NCBI RefSeq assembly: GCF_001638985.1
Contig: NW_017265143.1
Location: 880,259 to 944,258 of the forward strand
Length of the DNA stretch: 64,000 nucleotides
Direction: 5' to 3'
Origin: Phycomyces blakesleeanus NRRL 1555(-)
Taxonomy: Eukaryota; Mucoromycota; Mucoromycetes; Mucorales; Phycomycetaceae
Part shown: one piece after another, positions 31,898-45,373 of the stretch
Numbering within the stretch: position 1 is the stretch's first letter
How the letters are laid out: each line of letters starts with the position of its first letter
The notes under the pieces: model-generated
Database searches by the model: none
Seen by the model: only the letters and a program-made list of their open reading frames with translations
What the model was told of the DNA's origin: nothing
Program-made: the position numbers and the translations under genes

Positions 31898-32602
31898 GGG
31901 GGTACTCAGCCAGATTGGTCGATCAAATTTCAAATTCAAAAATCAATATTATTGGGCTAAATTTGTAGAAGCGACAATCGAAATTTGATCGAAAAACGAG
32001 CGGCCCTCTGATTGGCTGAATCCTTACTTTTTTATATGCAATACAATACTGTTTTTATATTTCTCCTTAATAAATCATAGAATTTATTGTCAACAAAGTC
32101 ATATAACACTTCTTTCTCTCCATCTTACATGCCAAAATATAGTACATAGCAACGAACAGTTGATGCCTTAAATAAATCGCGTAAAATCAGTGAATTTATC
32201 GTGAAAAAAAAACACTGGTAGAGTCTTTATTAGCAAGTACAGACGAGCTTATTAAAGATATTTTAGAAGTAATCAAAAAGTTAACATAAAGTTGGAGCAG
32301 ATAACTGCCGTGAAGGAGCTTGAAAAAACCCTTAAAACCAATAAATACATACACATGGTTGACAATGTATTGCCAGATCTTGAGTCAAAGGAAAGAACGC
32401 TTGGCTTCTTCGAGAGTCTAAGCGTATATAGGTTCAAAGAATAAATCAGGATGTGCAAAAGCCTATTCTATAAATGCTATAAAAACCTATGAATTTTGTA
32501 CGAATTTTGTACTTTTGTCTTTTGGTGTCCTCAACTACAAATTGATATCATTGGCCAAAATTCACACAAGAATTTGATCGATCAATCTAGGTGAGTACTC
32601 CC
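31898..32602. mobile_element. 705-bp terminal-inverted-repeat element with decayed coding sequence
   Basis: The left end (31898-31929) and the reverse complement of the right end (32571-32602) match at 28 of 32 positions, beginning GGGGGTACTC and GGGAGTACTC. Both sides are flanked by TA-rich sequence, so a target duplication cannot be fixed. Inside, on the + strand, three coding fragments in shifted frames follow one another (32162-32218, 32221-32289, 32292-32444). Examples are DALNKSRKISEFIVKKKHW and KTNKYIHMVDNVLPDLESKE. They look like one protein broken by two frameshifts. It is either a short non-autonomous element that captured a gene piece or the remnant of an autonomous transposon. Confidence 0.65.
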
Positions 32603-34110
32603 ATATATATATAATGGAATACAGTAAGAGCTTGATATAGTGATATTTTTTCTTTTTGAAGATTTACATATAATTACCTTATAAAATATTTCCTTAACCT
32701 TATGTTTACATATATTGAGAAGAGCATAAATAACATTACTGTATTGATAACACCATGCTAAAGGATTACAGAATCTGCTTATGTGTACAGTGTGGATAAT
32801 CTTTTGGGACCCACACTTTCAATGTCCGCCATTTAAAAACATCGTTTAATGGTGTAAATATCGATATTGTCATTTTTTCATCTCTTAATATCTCCATGAA
32901 TATTGGTCTGTGTTTGGTCAAACAAGCACTGGGCATCATGGATCAACTTGTTAAACAGCTTTACTTAATAAAAAAGACACAAATTCTTGATTTTTTTTTT
33001 AGGTGCATACCCTGAGGGAACTTTTGGATCAAATATGCCTTTGTGGTGTAAATATCCAGAATCCTATTAGTAAATTGTTTTTTAGAGTAAAAAAATGGGA
33101 TATCTTGCTCAATATTTGAGTAATCAATGTCAAATAACGTTTAAGTAGTAGATAATAGTACGCTTTACCAGTTTACTTATATATATAAAGTAATTTTGCT
33201 TTATGTATTTGGATTTATAGCTGACTTCCTTAATTTGATTTGCCAATTTGATCAAAGTGATATTTCTTATTAATCAACTTTTTATTTCAGCAATAGATTT
33301 AACACTATAGCGCACAACATAATGCTATCAATAATTATATCAATAGTGATAGCTATATAGATTGGACTTTCTTATTCTTACTACTATATAAAGCCTTGAA
33401 TGAAATAAACTATCAACCTTTGTAAATCTTCTAGGTTTCCCTTTTTTTTTAAAAAATAATAATAAAAAAATATTAATTAATTTCTATGTAAAAAAAACTT
33501 CTCATTGTAAATTTTTGTGATTAAATAGGATATTATAACCAGAAGCAGCAGATCTTTCAAATGTCCTTTTATAACCACAAAATCGAAAGGATATAAAAAA
33601 TACTTACTATTATTTTCTAAAGATTACCTTTGGAATCCCCAGTCTCTCTCTCCTTGTAGTGTGCAAGATCTTATGGCAACACATTTTGACAAATTACCAG
33701 ACGATTATAGAGAGCAGCAATATATATATCTTTTGCTATGTTTGTTCTCTTACAAGACAAAGGCTACCAGGGAAATGCATAATGATAGTTTCAGTAATCA
33801 ACCATATTATATTAGGTTCAAATATATTGTATAGATAAACAAACCCGACATATATGTTTGCAGATAGAGTTAGTGTTTACGCTTATATAAGTTGTCAAAC
33901 TGACTTTAGATAAGAGTAATATGCACAATAATGCTTTACAATTCCTATGTTAAAAAGATTCTTCAAGATTTATGAAATTGATCAAAACATGGACACTTTT
34001 GGCTATAGTGTTAACATTAATTGATCAGACCGTGTTTGGAATTGAAACAATGATGTTTTGTCTAAGAAAGAATGTGTGTATATGTATGCATACATTTAAA
34101 ATGTTTGGTA

Positions 34111-34142
<32 letters not shown>

Positions 34143-36947
34143 TAAGCTTCTTATCATGTATATCCATATAAGCATCTCATACAAGCATAGTACGCTTATA
34201 TGTTTTTTAATATGTATGTATATGTATTGTGTTCTTAAATTTCAAAACATCATGTAATTTACGACATAATGTCGAAAATAAGGACTTGTTTTTTGTTTGC
34301 TTATTATTTCTCGTTTTATTCCCCTTTAATAAATGCATATTTTGCTTTGCAGTGGTTATCTATTGTTGCATAGAAGTCGAGATCAGTAATTCATTGCATC
34401 TGCACATTAATCTTAGCCAATATTTACTCTGTGTACAGCGTAAATGATAGTGAAGACTCCTTAGCCCAATTATGCTATTAACCCACAATATAGTTCGGGA
34501 AGATCAATAGAGATAAAGATAGACAATACAATAGAAATAAAAATAATATTAATTTTCTGTCTCTTCTTTTATTTTAAAGTACATTTCTTGTTTCGGGTGT
34601 ACTTCACAAGTCTTTTTTTCTCTCTTGTTATTGTCATTGTTGATTGAATTGAACAACATACATGTTATTAAGCCATGAGTTCTGCTTGTCTTGTACCTTA
34701 ATTTGTGCCAATTACTTATGCCCTGGAAATCCACAAGTCTCTTGTAAAGTAGCTGAAAAAAATACTCCTTTGCGTACCTTTCTTCCTATAGAATACCTAT
34801 CTTCTTTCTTTGATCCAAATGCTTATTTTGATCAATTATCTCTAATTGATTGTACATATACTCCTTTAATTCAATTAAACTTTAACTCACTAACCCATTC
34901 ACTCCCCCCTCTTTTTTTACATATTTTATTTTATATATATTTATAAACATTTGCATGCTAGAGTAGCTGTTATAGTAGCTATAAGCATATTTCTCTTTGT
35001 CATGATTTATGATTATGCTTGTAGTTCTGAAAATAAAGTAGTTTATTTATTCAACAATGGATCTTTGGAAAGAATATCTCAATGTATAATATATATATAT
35101 ATACATGATAGTAGCAAAATAAAGACTATTTAGTGTCTGCCGTTGTCATTGTTGCTGTTGTTGTTTTTACATATACACGTAAACTATATACTAAGCTACA
35201 TTTACATATTAGCTACTTTTCATGTTCAAAAAGAAAATGTATCAAGCACTCCTAAAACCCAATGCAATGAAAGAAGTCACAGATAATAAATAGAGGTATT
35301 AGATCTTATACTTTCATTTATCCCTCCCACACACACATATAGATATATAGATTTATAGATGGACCAATAATCAGGGGATCCCTACAGCTTGTCCAATCTA
35401 AATGTTCTAGAGTCAACTCGTCTCTATTTTGATTCTTCCTTTCTCCATGTGTGTACAAAAAAGAAAGAAGTGTGGTATGAAAAAGGTTTGAATACAAGTC
35501 AATGCATTCATCTTTCCAAAAATCAATTCAAATCAAATTAAAGCAAATCTAGAGAGGTCTACAGTTGATATATTTGTATCTATAGGCAAAACTAATAAAT
35601 TATACTGGGTATAAGCTAATATGAATTATTTCTGCTTTAATACTCAAGTTACTTGTATATATATATTCAAGAATAACTGTATGGATAGATAAAATGTATA
35701 TTATTTTAATATTTTTACTGATACACACCTATACTTATCTTCTTCATATATAGAACCTTTTTTTTGGGGGGAGAGATTTTATTAAGATGTCTTTGTCTAG
35801 ATCACACACATACACACGTACATATTTTACTTTGTAAACTACACTATACTATACGTAAAAGAAACTATTCCTTATCGTCTATAAGATAGACGATAAACTC
35901 TCCCAATAATAATAGAGTCTTTTATGCAATTGAACAGACTAATGGCTACATAAGATCCTTTGTATATCTTATTTGCAATGATTGTCTCTGCATATGCATT
36001 CTTAATTAGCTTGGAATTCACTACTTTATTTATTCACTGTGAATATGGAAAGAGATTATTGTTATTATGTTAAAGGTTGAAGTCTAATTGAAAATATTTA
36101 CTTGTTTTCTAATTAGAAATACCCAAAAATATCCAAATATATGTATGACATTGATATTACTGATTTTGTTTATGTACGCATGGGGTTGTTTGTTTTGAAA
36201 CTAAATCAATGTACTGCAAGTGCTGGTGTAATTCAGCGTGCCAATGCGTAATGCATAGATAATCTTAATGAATAATGTTATCATTATTATGAAAATCTTC
36301 TTTTTTTTTTTAAAAAAAAATTTGTACCAAAAAATAAATAAAAAATAACCGGCAAGAATATTATCAAACTCTGTCTTCTTGTGTATAGATACAAGTATAA
36401 TATATAGTACTGCTAGGCTTTTATTATCTACTTAGATCTTCTATGAAGTGAAATGATTTAATAAATCAAACACGCAAAAATATAATTTTAAATCTATGTG
36501 TATATAAAAATGACTGTAGATATTAAACTGCAAGATGTTGTAATTGTTGCATGTGTTAGTATTGGGCTAAATAGGTAAAACAAGTTTGTGTGGCTATAAA
36601 CGAATAGCCGATTTTATTTTATTTTTATTTTATTTTGTATAGAAAAAAGATCGGCTTCTTATCGGTCGAATTTCTAGGTTTGAAAACGTTTATGAGATTC
36701 AATAATCGATGAACAGAGAAGGAAAAAGAAAACCCAAAAAAAAATATATGATAAAAAAAACTAGCTTGATTTGGCTTCTCTTGATTCTAATTTTCCCAGT
36801 TATTATTACTATTATTTTTGTTGGTTGATATTTTTTGTTTGTTTGTTGTGAGATATATGTATTTGTATTTGTATTTGTATATATATATATATATATATTT
36901 AAAAATCTACCAACTGAACAGCTATGCTTAATTTTGTACTAATTATA

Positions 36948-36948
36948 A

Positions 36949-36991
<43 letters not shown>

Positions 36992-36992
36992 A
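36948..36992. repeat. (AATA)n microsatellite
   Basis: About eleven consecutive AATA units, inside the gene-poor region. Confidence 0.9.
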
Positions 36993-37261
36993 AGCTAAAA
37001 TACTAATATTAATAATTAATGATTACTGGTTAATGGCAATGTCAATATCAATTTTATTAAGGTCTCTTCTATACAACCTACCTATATACCTGTGTATTAT
37101 TTATACTTATGATATTAAAGAAACATACACGCATTTATATATATATGTAAAAAGGGATATGTGAAATCAAGGATCAAAGTTATTCTTGAACCAGATTAGG
37201 AATATTCAACCCTGGCTTTGGTATAAAAAATAATAATAGTAGTGTTAGTAGTAATAGCGGC

Positions 37262-37288
37262 GGTGGTGGTGGTGGTGGTGGTGGTGGT
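37262..37288. repeat. (GGT)n microsatellite
   Basis: Nine GGT units follow TAG/TAA-rich triplets. There is no coding frame around them. Confidence 0.9.
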
Positions 37289-39280
37289 TATCATTATTAG
37301 TATGATTACTTTTATGTTTATTTCGGGGCTCGGGTCAGGATAATACCCGCATCTCGCCGCATATAGCACTATAGAAGAATATGCAAGGGGGGCGAGGGTG
37401 GGTTGGGATAAACATGATTACCGAATGTCTGGATTTTTTCTTCTTTTTTTTTGGTGGTCCTGTGGGTCGATTACCATGGTTACACACATGACTTATAAGC
37501 TGTGTAATAAGCAAAAAAAAATCCGTGGTCACAGTCAGACAGAGATAATTTTAGAAACGTGTGGAACGAATAAAAAAGAAAAGAAAAGAAAGAAAAAGAG
37601 CATGCAGTACAGGTATGAACCAACAACTACGGTATACAGCCAACCGAAATATATGTATAGATGTATGTATGAATATTAATATTAGTATATATTCTACTGA
37701 ATGATAAAAAAAAAGACTTTTTTATTTATTTAGTTGCTATGAGCAACAGACCTTTGCCTGGGTCATTATTAATTATTCTTTCCAGGTTTATGTTCTCGAA
37801 TTCTATTGTATTCTGACGATAGTTATCCATGTAGTTTTTTATATATATTTATTTTATTCTGGATATAAGGACACAGATGCAGACTCACGCGTACTAGTAG
37901 TAGCTTTACGTGTCATCCTTTCCATTCTTCTTATTCTTCTTCTTCCGAGTATCCTGGTTTCAATTCTTGATCTGTAAAAGGAAAAAAAAACAAAGTTTTC
38001 TTGCTGGTTTGTCTGACTGTTTGTTGTTATTTCTCGCATTGATAGAGTATATAGTGCTCAAATCACGATTGAATCGTTTTCTTGTCTTTAACCACAAGGG
38101 CAATTCAACACTAATATCATGATTAATAATAACAACAACAAAAGGACCAAAGTTTCAGTTAGTTAGTTTGTGTACCCGAAACTTGTGCCCATTTACGAAC
38201 CCCCCCTTTATTGTTGTTGTTGTTTTTGTATCGTTTTTGTATATTTAATTCTGTCTCTGTGTAAGCTCATGAATATTATTATTATTATTATTATTTGTTT
38301 TATCGGTCTGTTTGTTGGGGTTTCTATATTTTTCTCTCTTTCTTTCATGTGGGTCGTGGTTAGCCCAACCAACATTCCTTAGTTTATCATTAAATAGTAT
38401 ACATCTGTTTATTTTTGTATTCTTATTCTCTCAAGTCAAAATATCACATAATTCACATATTCATGTATATTCACTTATAGTATCTGCAAGGACCCATGTT
38501 TTCTTCTTCTTCACCTTGGTTTGCTTTAACCTATTGGACTGTGAATGGCTCTATAAAATCTCCCATTTTTTTCAGTTGGTGATAGTTGTATGTAGATATA
38601 TGCGTATGTTTTTATTTGAGATGTACATGTATGCGTGTATAAAATGTGTAAAAGAAAAAAAAATGTATTTTTCTTTGGTGTGTTGTACGCACGTCGGCCT
38701 TTGCTCATGTATATCTAACCTATTTCCGGTCATTTTATTTTTGACACAAGGAATCATTTGTCCATATAAGGATCAAAATGAAATTTCTGCACTATCTTTG
38801 GGATTAGAATAATGGTACCTTTTTTTGTACTTTATCCCCTTTATCATGGTCTTGTCCTGTCTTGTTTTAGTTGGGAAGATATATCCAATTGTTTGCGTAA
38901 ATATATATACTTACTCCTGCAGAACACATTATATATATATATATATATATATTAATAAGAAACCTTTATTTCAACTTTCCTTAGGTTGTATTTTTAATCT
39001 TTAAAAATTACTCACTACACACACATATATATATATTATATTTAAGATAAAATAAAAATCGGTTCTCATTCATTTGTGAATATAGGATAATATTTGTTTT
39101 ATTTATAATAATAATTTAACCGAATAAAGCCCATTCGCGCCTTTGTTGATTATATGGGCGGTGCTGCGTTTCAAAAGGTGAGGCAAAGTGTCACAGTTCT
39201 TTTTCTTGCTTTCATTTCCTCCTCCCCCCCTTTCCTCCTTTTGTGTTATGGTGAATGTGTGAATATGTGAATATGTGAAT

Positions 39281-39281
39281 A

Positions 39282-39308
<27 letters not shown>
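39281..39308. repeat. (GT)n microsatellite
   Basis: About fourteen GT units lie just downstream of the ELO gene stop codon, preceded by tandem gaatatgt-type repeats. Confidence 0.9.
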
Positions 39309-39312
<4 letters not shown>

Positions 39313-39446
39313 GTGTATATAATATATATATAGATATATTTTGTTTGTTTTTGGGTTTTTTTTGGGTTTCTCTCGCTTTCTATTAGGGCCAATGATGCAA
39401 TCATTCATTCTTGACAGTGCAAAAAAAAAATTACTTTTTTCCGTAA

Positions 39447-40584
39447 TCAAAAGGCCTCGACTATCTTCTTTGCGGGTTTCACAGAAGTTGCCTTTGCGTC
39501 GGCGATTTTCTTTTGCTGGGCATTGTATGTCAAACGGTAAAAGTTGATAAACAAGAAGAGGTAGGATGTCAAAAGAGAGCAGCCAAAGATGGCAGCAGAT
39601 TCCTTGCCGGCACAGTTACCAAAGTTGGGCAGTATCTGTGCATAGTTGTAGGCATAGTAGGTGTAGGAGCAGGTGTAGACGACAAGGAGATCGATGACAA
39701 ACTGAGTAATCTGCATACTGGTCAGGTACTTCTTCCACCAGATCTTGGCTCCCGAAGAAGTGCGGAAGTAGTAGTAGTACATCAGTACGTGTACTGTCAG
39801 GTTGAGGACGATAGGAACCCAAGACTTTAAAAATCAAAATCAAAATTACATATGTTGTTTATGAGTTACTATTACTCGAGTTTTATGTGTAATATTATAT
39901 TCACACTCTTATTATTCACGTGTGTATCCTCGGCTTGTGTGTGTGTATTCTGGTTTTGATTATTATTATTATTTGGTTTGTTTACTTACGACAGTTGTTC
40001 CCCCAACGATCTGAGAATAGCAAAGAGCCAAGGTCATGCTGTGATGGAAGTAATGCAAGAACTCTGCAAGTCAATTGGTAAGCCAACCGTCCCAAAAAAT
40101 ACATATTTTTCCAACAATCAGATATATATATATATATAACACCCCAATCATAATCCTAATCTTAATCCAAAGTCTAGTTCCAAATCCCTGTTCTTGTCCT
40201 TGTTCCCCATGCTTAAGATATAATTGAAATACTATCGAAATTAAAATTTTAAAAAAAAATACATACCCAACTTCTTCTTCTTGGCCACCATAAAGACAGT
40301 GTCTGCCAGCTCCCAAAACTTGACAAGATAGTTGAGGTAGTAAATGACATTTAACTCGGTAGTAAGCGAGCTTGGGTCACATAGGGCATAGTAGAGTCCT
40401 CTCTTGGAGAGCATGGGAATAAGCTGCTCTACTAACAGAAGTAGCAATGTACCAGACACGGCAGTCAGGAGTAGATTGTGGATTTGGAAGAGGGTTTTGA
40501 ACTTGAAGGGTGCCGAGTTTCGCATCATGTATTCTCCACCAAAGATAACAGCATAGTATGTCAGGCATGTAATTATGACTATAA

Positions 40585-40617
<33 letters not shown>

Positions 40618-40845
40618 ATCAGACACCAAAAGTGTTTTTCTTGATAGTATATTCTAATTTATTCTATTGTAAAGGCCTTCTGTTCTCTGTTTCTCACCTT
40701 CAGACAATGTAGAGAATCGTGTAACACCAGGAACAAATGTAAATTCAGATGCTCGACTTCCGGTTGCAAGATAACCCAGCTTGTCAAATATGTCAAAGAA
40801 ATAGACGCCAAATGGTCTGTCTATGCTAAAGTGTACGAGTGTCAT
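39447..40845 (-). CDS. ELO-family very-long-chain fatty acid elongase (3-ketoacyl-CoA synthase)
   Basis: Exons 40845-40698, 40578-40267, 40063-39990 and 39824-39447 give 303 residues. ELO proteins are multi-pass endoplasmic-reticulum enzymes that condense acyl-CoA with malonyl-CoA in the first step of chain elongation. The diagnostic histidine box HYFHH is at residues 157-161 and is assembled across an intron. LFQIHN, FWELADTVFMV and NLTVHVLMYYYYFRT are also conserved, and the C-terminus is Lys-rich as in ER-resident membrane proteins. The sequence resembles the yeast Elo1/2/3 group more than the animal type, although mucoromycete PUFA elongases belong to the same family. Chain-length specificity cannot be read from sequence. 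Confidence 0.95.
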
Positions 40846-42466
40846 TGCAAGTAAAGATTTGTGCGCTTTGGCAGAGTGAGAAGAAGTGTAAGGGTCAGGT
40901 ACAAGAAAGCAAGAGAGAGAGAGAGAAGAAGAAAGAAGCGTAAAAGAGAGAATAATTGGCGTCTTATAAATACTAAGATTTTTGCTTTATGCCCTTTTTT
41001 TTTTATTCGTTTTATTTTATTTATTATTTTGAAACACTCTGGCGCCGATCCAATATTCTCTACAGAAGCTCTTTGCGCAGAATTACAGTACAATGATCAA
41101 ATGAAGGAATCTTTTTCCTCCCCTGTCCTGCTCTTCCTTACCCTACCCTGCCCTACCCACCCCCCAAATCCCATCCCACCCCCACCTCTACTACCCCTTC
41201 TTTTGATAAAACATATAAACAAACAAATAGTAGAATAAAGAATAATATATATCAATTGTGACAAGACAACAACAACAACAAAGACACAATAGAATAGAAT
41301 ACAATGACTATATATATAAAGGACACACTTCTTTAAATGACTTGTTTTATGTCTTTATATATTGCTATAATGATATTGATAGAAACCACTCGTACAACTC
41401 ATCCTCCTATACCAACAAATATTTAATTGCTGTAAGTTGGCGCAGACACGCTGGTGGCACTTGGTTCCAGTATTTAAAAACAGAAAGTTTATCAGTAAAA
41501 TACTCCTCTTAGCTGCTATTTTATCTTGATATACATGTACTAAATGTATAAATGTATAAATATATAGATTTTTAGATTTGTATACAAATATGTATGTCAA
41601 GCACTTGATAATAAATCCCTTTATTCCTTTCTTCATTGAGAACAAAAATAAAATAAGCTTATTCTAGATATTCAAAACATATAGTATAATAATAACAATA
41701 CTATATATAGAAAGAGAAAGACAGAGAAATATTATATGTAAAGAAAATGAATAAAGAGGTAGCCCTGCATATCAAATCAAATACCTAGGAGACAAACAAG
41801 CAAAAAGACAAACACAAAACAAAAACAAAAACAAAGACACAAACACAAAACACAAAGCACAAAGCACAAAGCACAAAGCACAAATCTTGTCTCTCTTTGT
41901 CTCTGTCTGTCTGTCTGTCTTTTGGACCTCCCCCCAACTTCTCCTGTTTGTTTCTTTCAACATTCGCAAAATCATTAATCTCTAATCTATCTTGCACAAA
42001 AATAAAAATAAAAAACAAATAATAAAATTACGCTATTTTACCTCTTAATACAAATGCACATGTACACAATCCCACACACGCACATCTCCACTTACATATA
42101 ATTGTCAATAATAAATAAATACATACATACATACTACATAAATGATAGTAAGTATTTTTTTTTTATTTCTACTACCAAAGAAGTACCTCAAGGGGTGACT
42201 GCTTGGAATGAGAACTCAGTTGCGTCAACTAGTAATTTTTTTTAAAAAAAATAATTTTCATTCACAGAGTATAGTATGATAGGGTGATTGGATGAGAGGG
42301 GAGGGCGGAGGGAAGGGGGGTGAGTGAGTGAGTGAGTGATTGTGTGTGTGAGTGTGTGTGTGTGCGCGCGTGTGTGTGTGTGTATCGGTGACTGTAAGGA
42401 GAACAAACCTAGTCAAACAAAAGCCAAAAAAAAAAGAAAGAAACAAAAAAAAATAGAAGGAAAAGA
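40846..42466. other. Divergent intergenic region between ELO and COQ1
   Basis: About 1.6 kb contains the promoters of both flanking genes. It includes a C-rich tract (about 41120-41200), a CAAAGCA tandem repeat (about 41840-41885), a GTCT repeat (about 41900-41920) and GT/GAGT repeats (about 42320-42380) before the COQ1 start. ORFs here follow the repeats and look spurious. Confidence 0.6.
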
Positions 42467-44338
42467 ATGTTATCTGTTTTGCGAGTTCAAGCTGTCAGAG
42501 GACCCGCTGTCCAGGCATTCTGTCAGGCATCCCGTACATCCCGTGGATCCTTGCACACCGCACGCCCTGCATTCAACACAACAAAAGAAATCTCGCCGCT
42601 TGGAAAACTTGCCCAGGGCATCAATGCCATTCGTTCAACAGTATTGACTTCTTCCCTCAAACAGGCTCTTAAATCCCCACAAAAGCCAGTTCCATTCACT
42701 GGTGAGGCCGCAACATGGAATCAGGCGATCCGTGAAGCACAGAGTCTAGTAGAAACTGAAACCGAACGAATGATCGACCCTGCTCAATTGGTAGGACGTG
42801 ATTTGTGGGAGCTCAAGGGCAACATTGGCAAGCTACTCGGTAGTGGCCATCCGTTTTTGGACACTGTTGCCAAGCACTACTTTAGTGGCGAGGGTAAATA
42901 CGTTCGACCCCTGCTGGTTCTTTTGGTTGCCCAGGCAACAAGCATTGCCCCAAAGCAACCCGAGTGGGTTCATTCTCAGGACTACCAGTCAATCGACACT
43001 CCTATTTCGCACAACCTCGAAAACATCACATCAAAGGACACTTTTGACCGGGGTATCCACTACACCCCGTCCATGACCAACCAGGGCTGCTCTATCCTTC
43101 CAACCCAGCGACGTCTGGCCGAGATTTCTGAGATGATCCACACTGCCTCTTTGCTCCACGACGACGTAATCGATGCGTCTGAAACACGTCGAAACTTGCC
43201 CTCAGCCAACGCCAGCTTTGGAAACAAGATGGCAGTTCTTGGTGGCGACTTTTTGCTCGCACGCGCATCCATTGCCCTGGCCCGCCTTCGCAACGCAGAG
43301 TGCACTGAATTGATGGCAACCTGTATTGCCAACCTTGTCGAAGGAGAGTTCATGCAACTCAAGAACACCCAGGATGGAAAGACTGCTGGTGAAAAAGGAA
43401 AGCGCAACACGTTTGATTATTACATGGAAAAGACATACATGAAAACCGGCAGTCTGATTGCCCAGAGTTGCAAGGCGTCTGCTGTTCTTGGTGGGAGTAC
43501 CCATGAAGTGTCTGATATTGTATACAATTTTGGACGCCATCTTGGACTTGCCTTCCAGGTAAGATTAGCTATCCTTACTACTATTGCCATTACCACTATC
43601 ATCAGAATAACCATTCAATCAAATAATCATTCAATGCATTGGTTTAATCCCTTGATTCCTTAATCCCTTTCTTTGATTTCTTGATTTCTTGATTCCTTGA
43701 TTAATTAAGGATTTAATCAATCAAACAGTCAAAGCAAGCAAGCAGTCAATCAATTAATTAAATTAATTAATGTAAAGGCTTTGTTAAACTTAATTCTATG
43801 TTTTTTTTTGTAGTTGATAGATGACATGCTTGACTTTACTGTCTCTGCAGCAGACCTTGGCAAGCCAGCCGGTGCCGATCTGAAACTCGGTTTGGCTACT
43901 GCCCCTGTTTTGTTCGCCTGGGAAGAGTTTCCAGCCCTTGAACCTCTCATCAAGCGCAAGTTTTCAGAAGAGGGCGATGAAGAGCAGGTAAATCGATATT
44001 CTTCTTATTTTCTTCTTAGAATATAAGACTCTTTGGCCAATGTGCAATTGTGTATACATATATATACATACATGTACATGCGCATGCACATATAATTGAA
44101 TTTTCTGACACCTAATCTTGTTGTTTTTTTTAATTACACTTTTGGTTACATAAATCATAATAATAACAAATAACAGGCAAGACTCTATGTTTATCAGAGC
44201 GACGGGTTAAAAAAGACCTTAGGATTGGCAGAAAAGCATTGTCAGTTGGCCATTGATTCACTCAACCAGCTCCCTCCTTCTGATGCTCGTTCGGCCTTGA
44301 TCCAATTGACCCAGAAACTGTTGACAAGACGTTCCTAA
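42467..44338 (+). CDS. COQ1: Mitochondrial polyprenyl diphosphate synthase for ubiquinone (Coq1)
   Basis: Exons 42467-43558, 43814-43987 and 44177-44338, all in phase 0, give 475 residues. Coq1 builds the long isoprenoid tail of ubiquinone by repeated addition of isopentenyl diphosphate in the mitochondrial matrix. The N-terminus (MLSVLRVQAVRGPAVQAF) is Arg-rich without acidic residues, as in mitochondrial presequences. The first Asp-rich motif is LLHDDVIDASETRR (DD at about residue 231). The second, LIDDMLDF, follows the first intron (Asp367-368). GGDFLLARA and GKYVRPLLVLL are also typical. The 475-residue length fits fungal Coq1. The chain length of the product depends on pocket residues I did not model. 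Confidence 0.95.
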
Positions 44339-44694
44339 TCATATATATATTTTCGAAGAGTTACTTATAGGCTTTCTTTTTTTTCGGGGGTGGAAGGGGG
44401 AGGACTCTAGTAAAATTATATTTCAAAAAAAAACACCCTTTTCTTCATTCAAGTAGTAGACAAGAAACAAGACTATATACATTAGTTCATACACGCATAT
44501 ATATATTTCATAGATATTCTTTACAACCTCTTGATTCTTATTTCATTTCTAAAGATATATTCATTTCTCTTCTCTCACTTTATATAACAAATACAAATAA
44601 ATGAAAGTTATTGTTATTAAATGTAATTTTTTTTTTAAAAAAAAAGATATAATAATAAAGGAATTCTTAAAGTTTTCTGGTCTTTTACTTTTAC

Positions 44695-44730
<36 letters not shown>

Positions 44731-44981
44731 CCATAATAATGAATATATGAAAGAGGAAGAAGAGGAACAAGATAGGTATATCTATATCTGAGAGTAAGGA
44801 AGCGTGTGAGTGTAAGTGTGAGGGTGTGTGTACGTATAATATATATATATATATATATTAATATATAAAGCATATTGAAGGGAGGATTAACAAACAAAAT
44901 AAAAGAACAAAAAAGATAAAAGTAAAAGAGGATATAAGGAAGGGTTAGGAATAATAATAAGAAAGTAACTAGATGTGGTGA

Positions 44982-45024
<43 letters not shown>

Positions 45025-45373
45025 TAATAGAAATAATGATAATAGAAATAATAATAATAATAATGAGAGAAAGAGAAAGACAAGTAAATCTCATTCACCA
45101 TCCTTATCCTGATACTTCTTTTCTTTAAAGCCTAATTTTTTTATATATCTTTATCCCTATTTCTATATATCCATATTTATATATCTACCTCTTACTTTCT
45201 CTCTTTCTTCTTCTTTCCCTTTAATACTTCTTCATTTATATTAAAAAGAGATAAAGAAAAATTAAGAAAAGAAAAAGAAAAAGAAAATAGATAATAAAAA
45301 GAAAAAGAAAGAAACACACTCCTCGCATCATTTCATGTTACGGGTAAAGATTTTTTGTTGTTGCTGTTGATGT
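44339..45373. other. Convergent intergenic region with microsatellites
   Basis: The 3' ends of COQ1 and the PP2A subunit gene converge here. A (CA)n run (about 44699-44727) and an (ATA)n run (about 44985-45022) explain the low-complexity ORFs on the minus strand. No gene is seen. Confidence 0.7.

Larger units (their letters stand above)
29160..39446. other. Long gene-poor AT-rich region
   Basis: No ORF in about 10 kb shows recognisable protein sequence with splice-compatible continuation. The region holds an inverted-repeat element (31898-32602), two adjacent small palindromes (30946-30999), many TA and AT microsatellites, an (AATA)n run and a (GGT)n run. The 5' flank of the Pol III gene is at its left end and the ELO gene 3' end at its right. 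Confidence 0.6.

Noticed and set aside
34662..34946. 94-codon ORF in the gene-poor island
   Set aside because: No homology that I recognise, no splice extension, and AT-rich codon use.
43060..43540. Overlapping minus-strand ORFs opposite COQ1
   Set aside because: They mirror a conserved enzyme exon and show no independent protein features.
44697..45101. Tyr-rich minus-strand ORF
   Set aside because: It is the translation of (CA)n and (ATA)n microsatellites.
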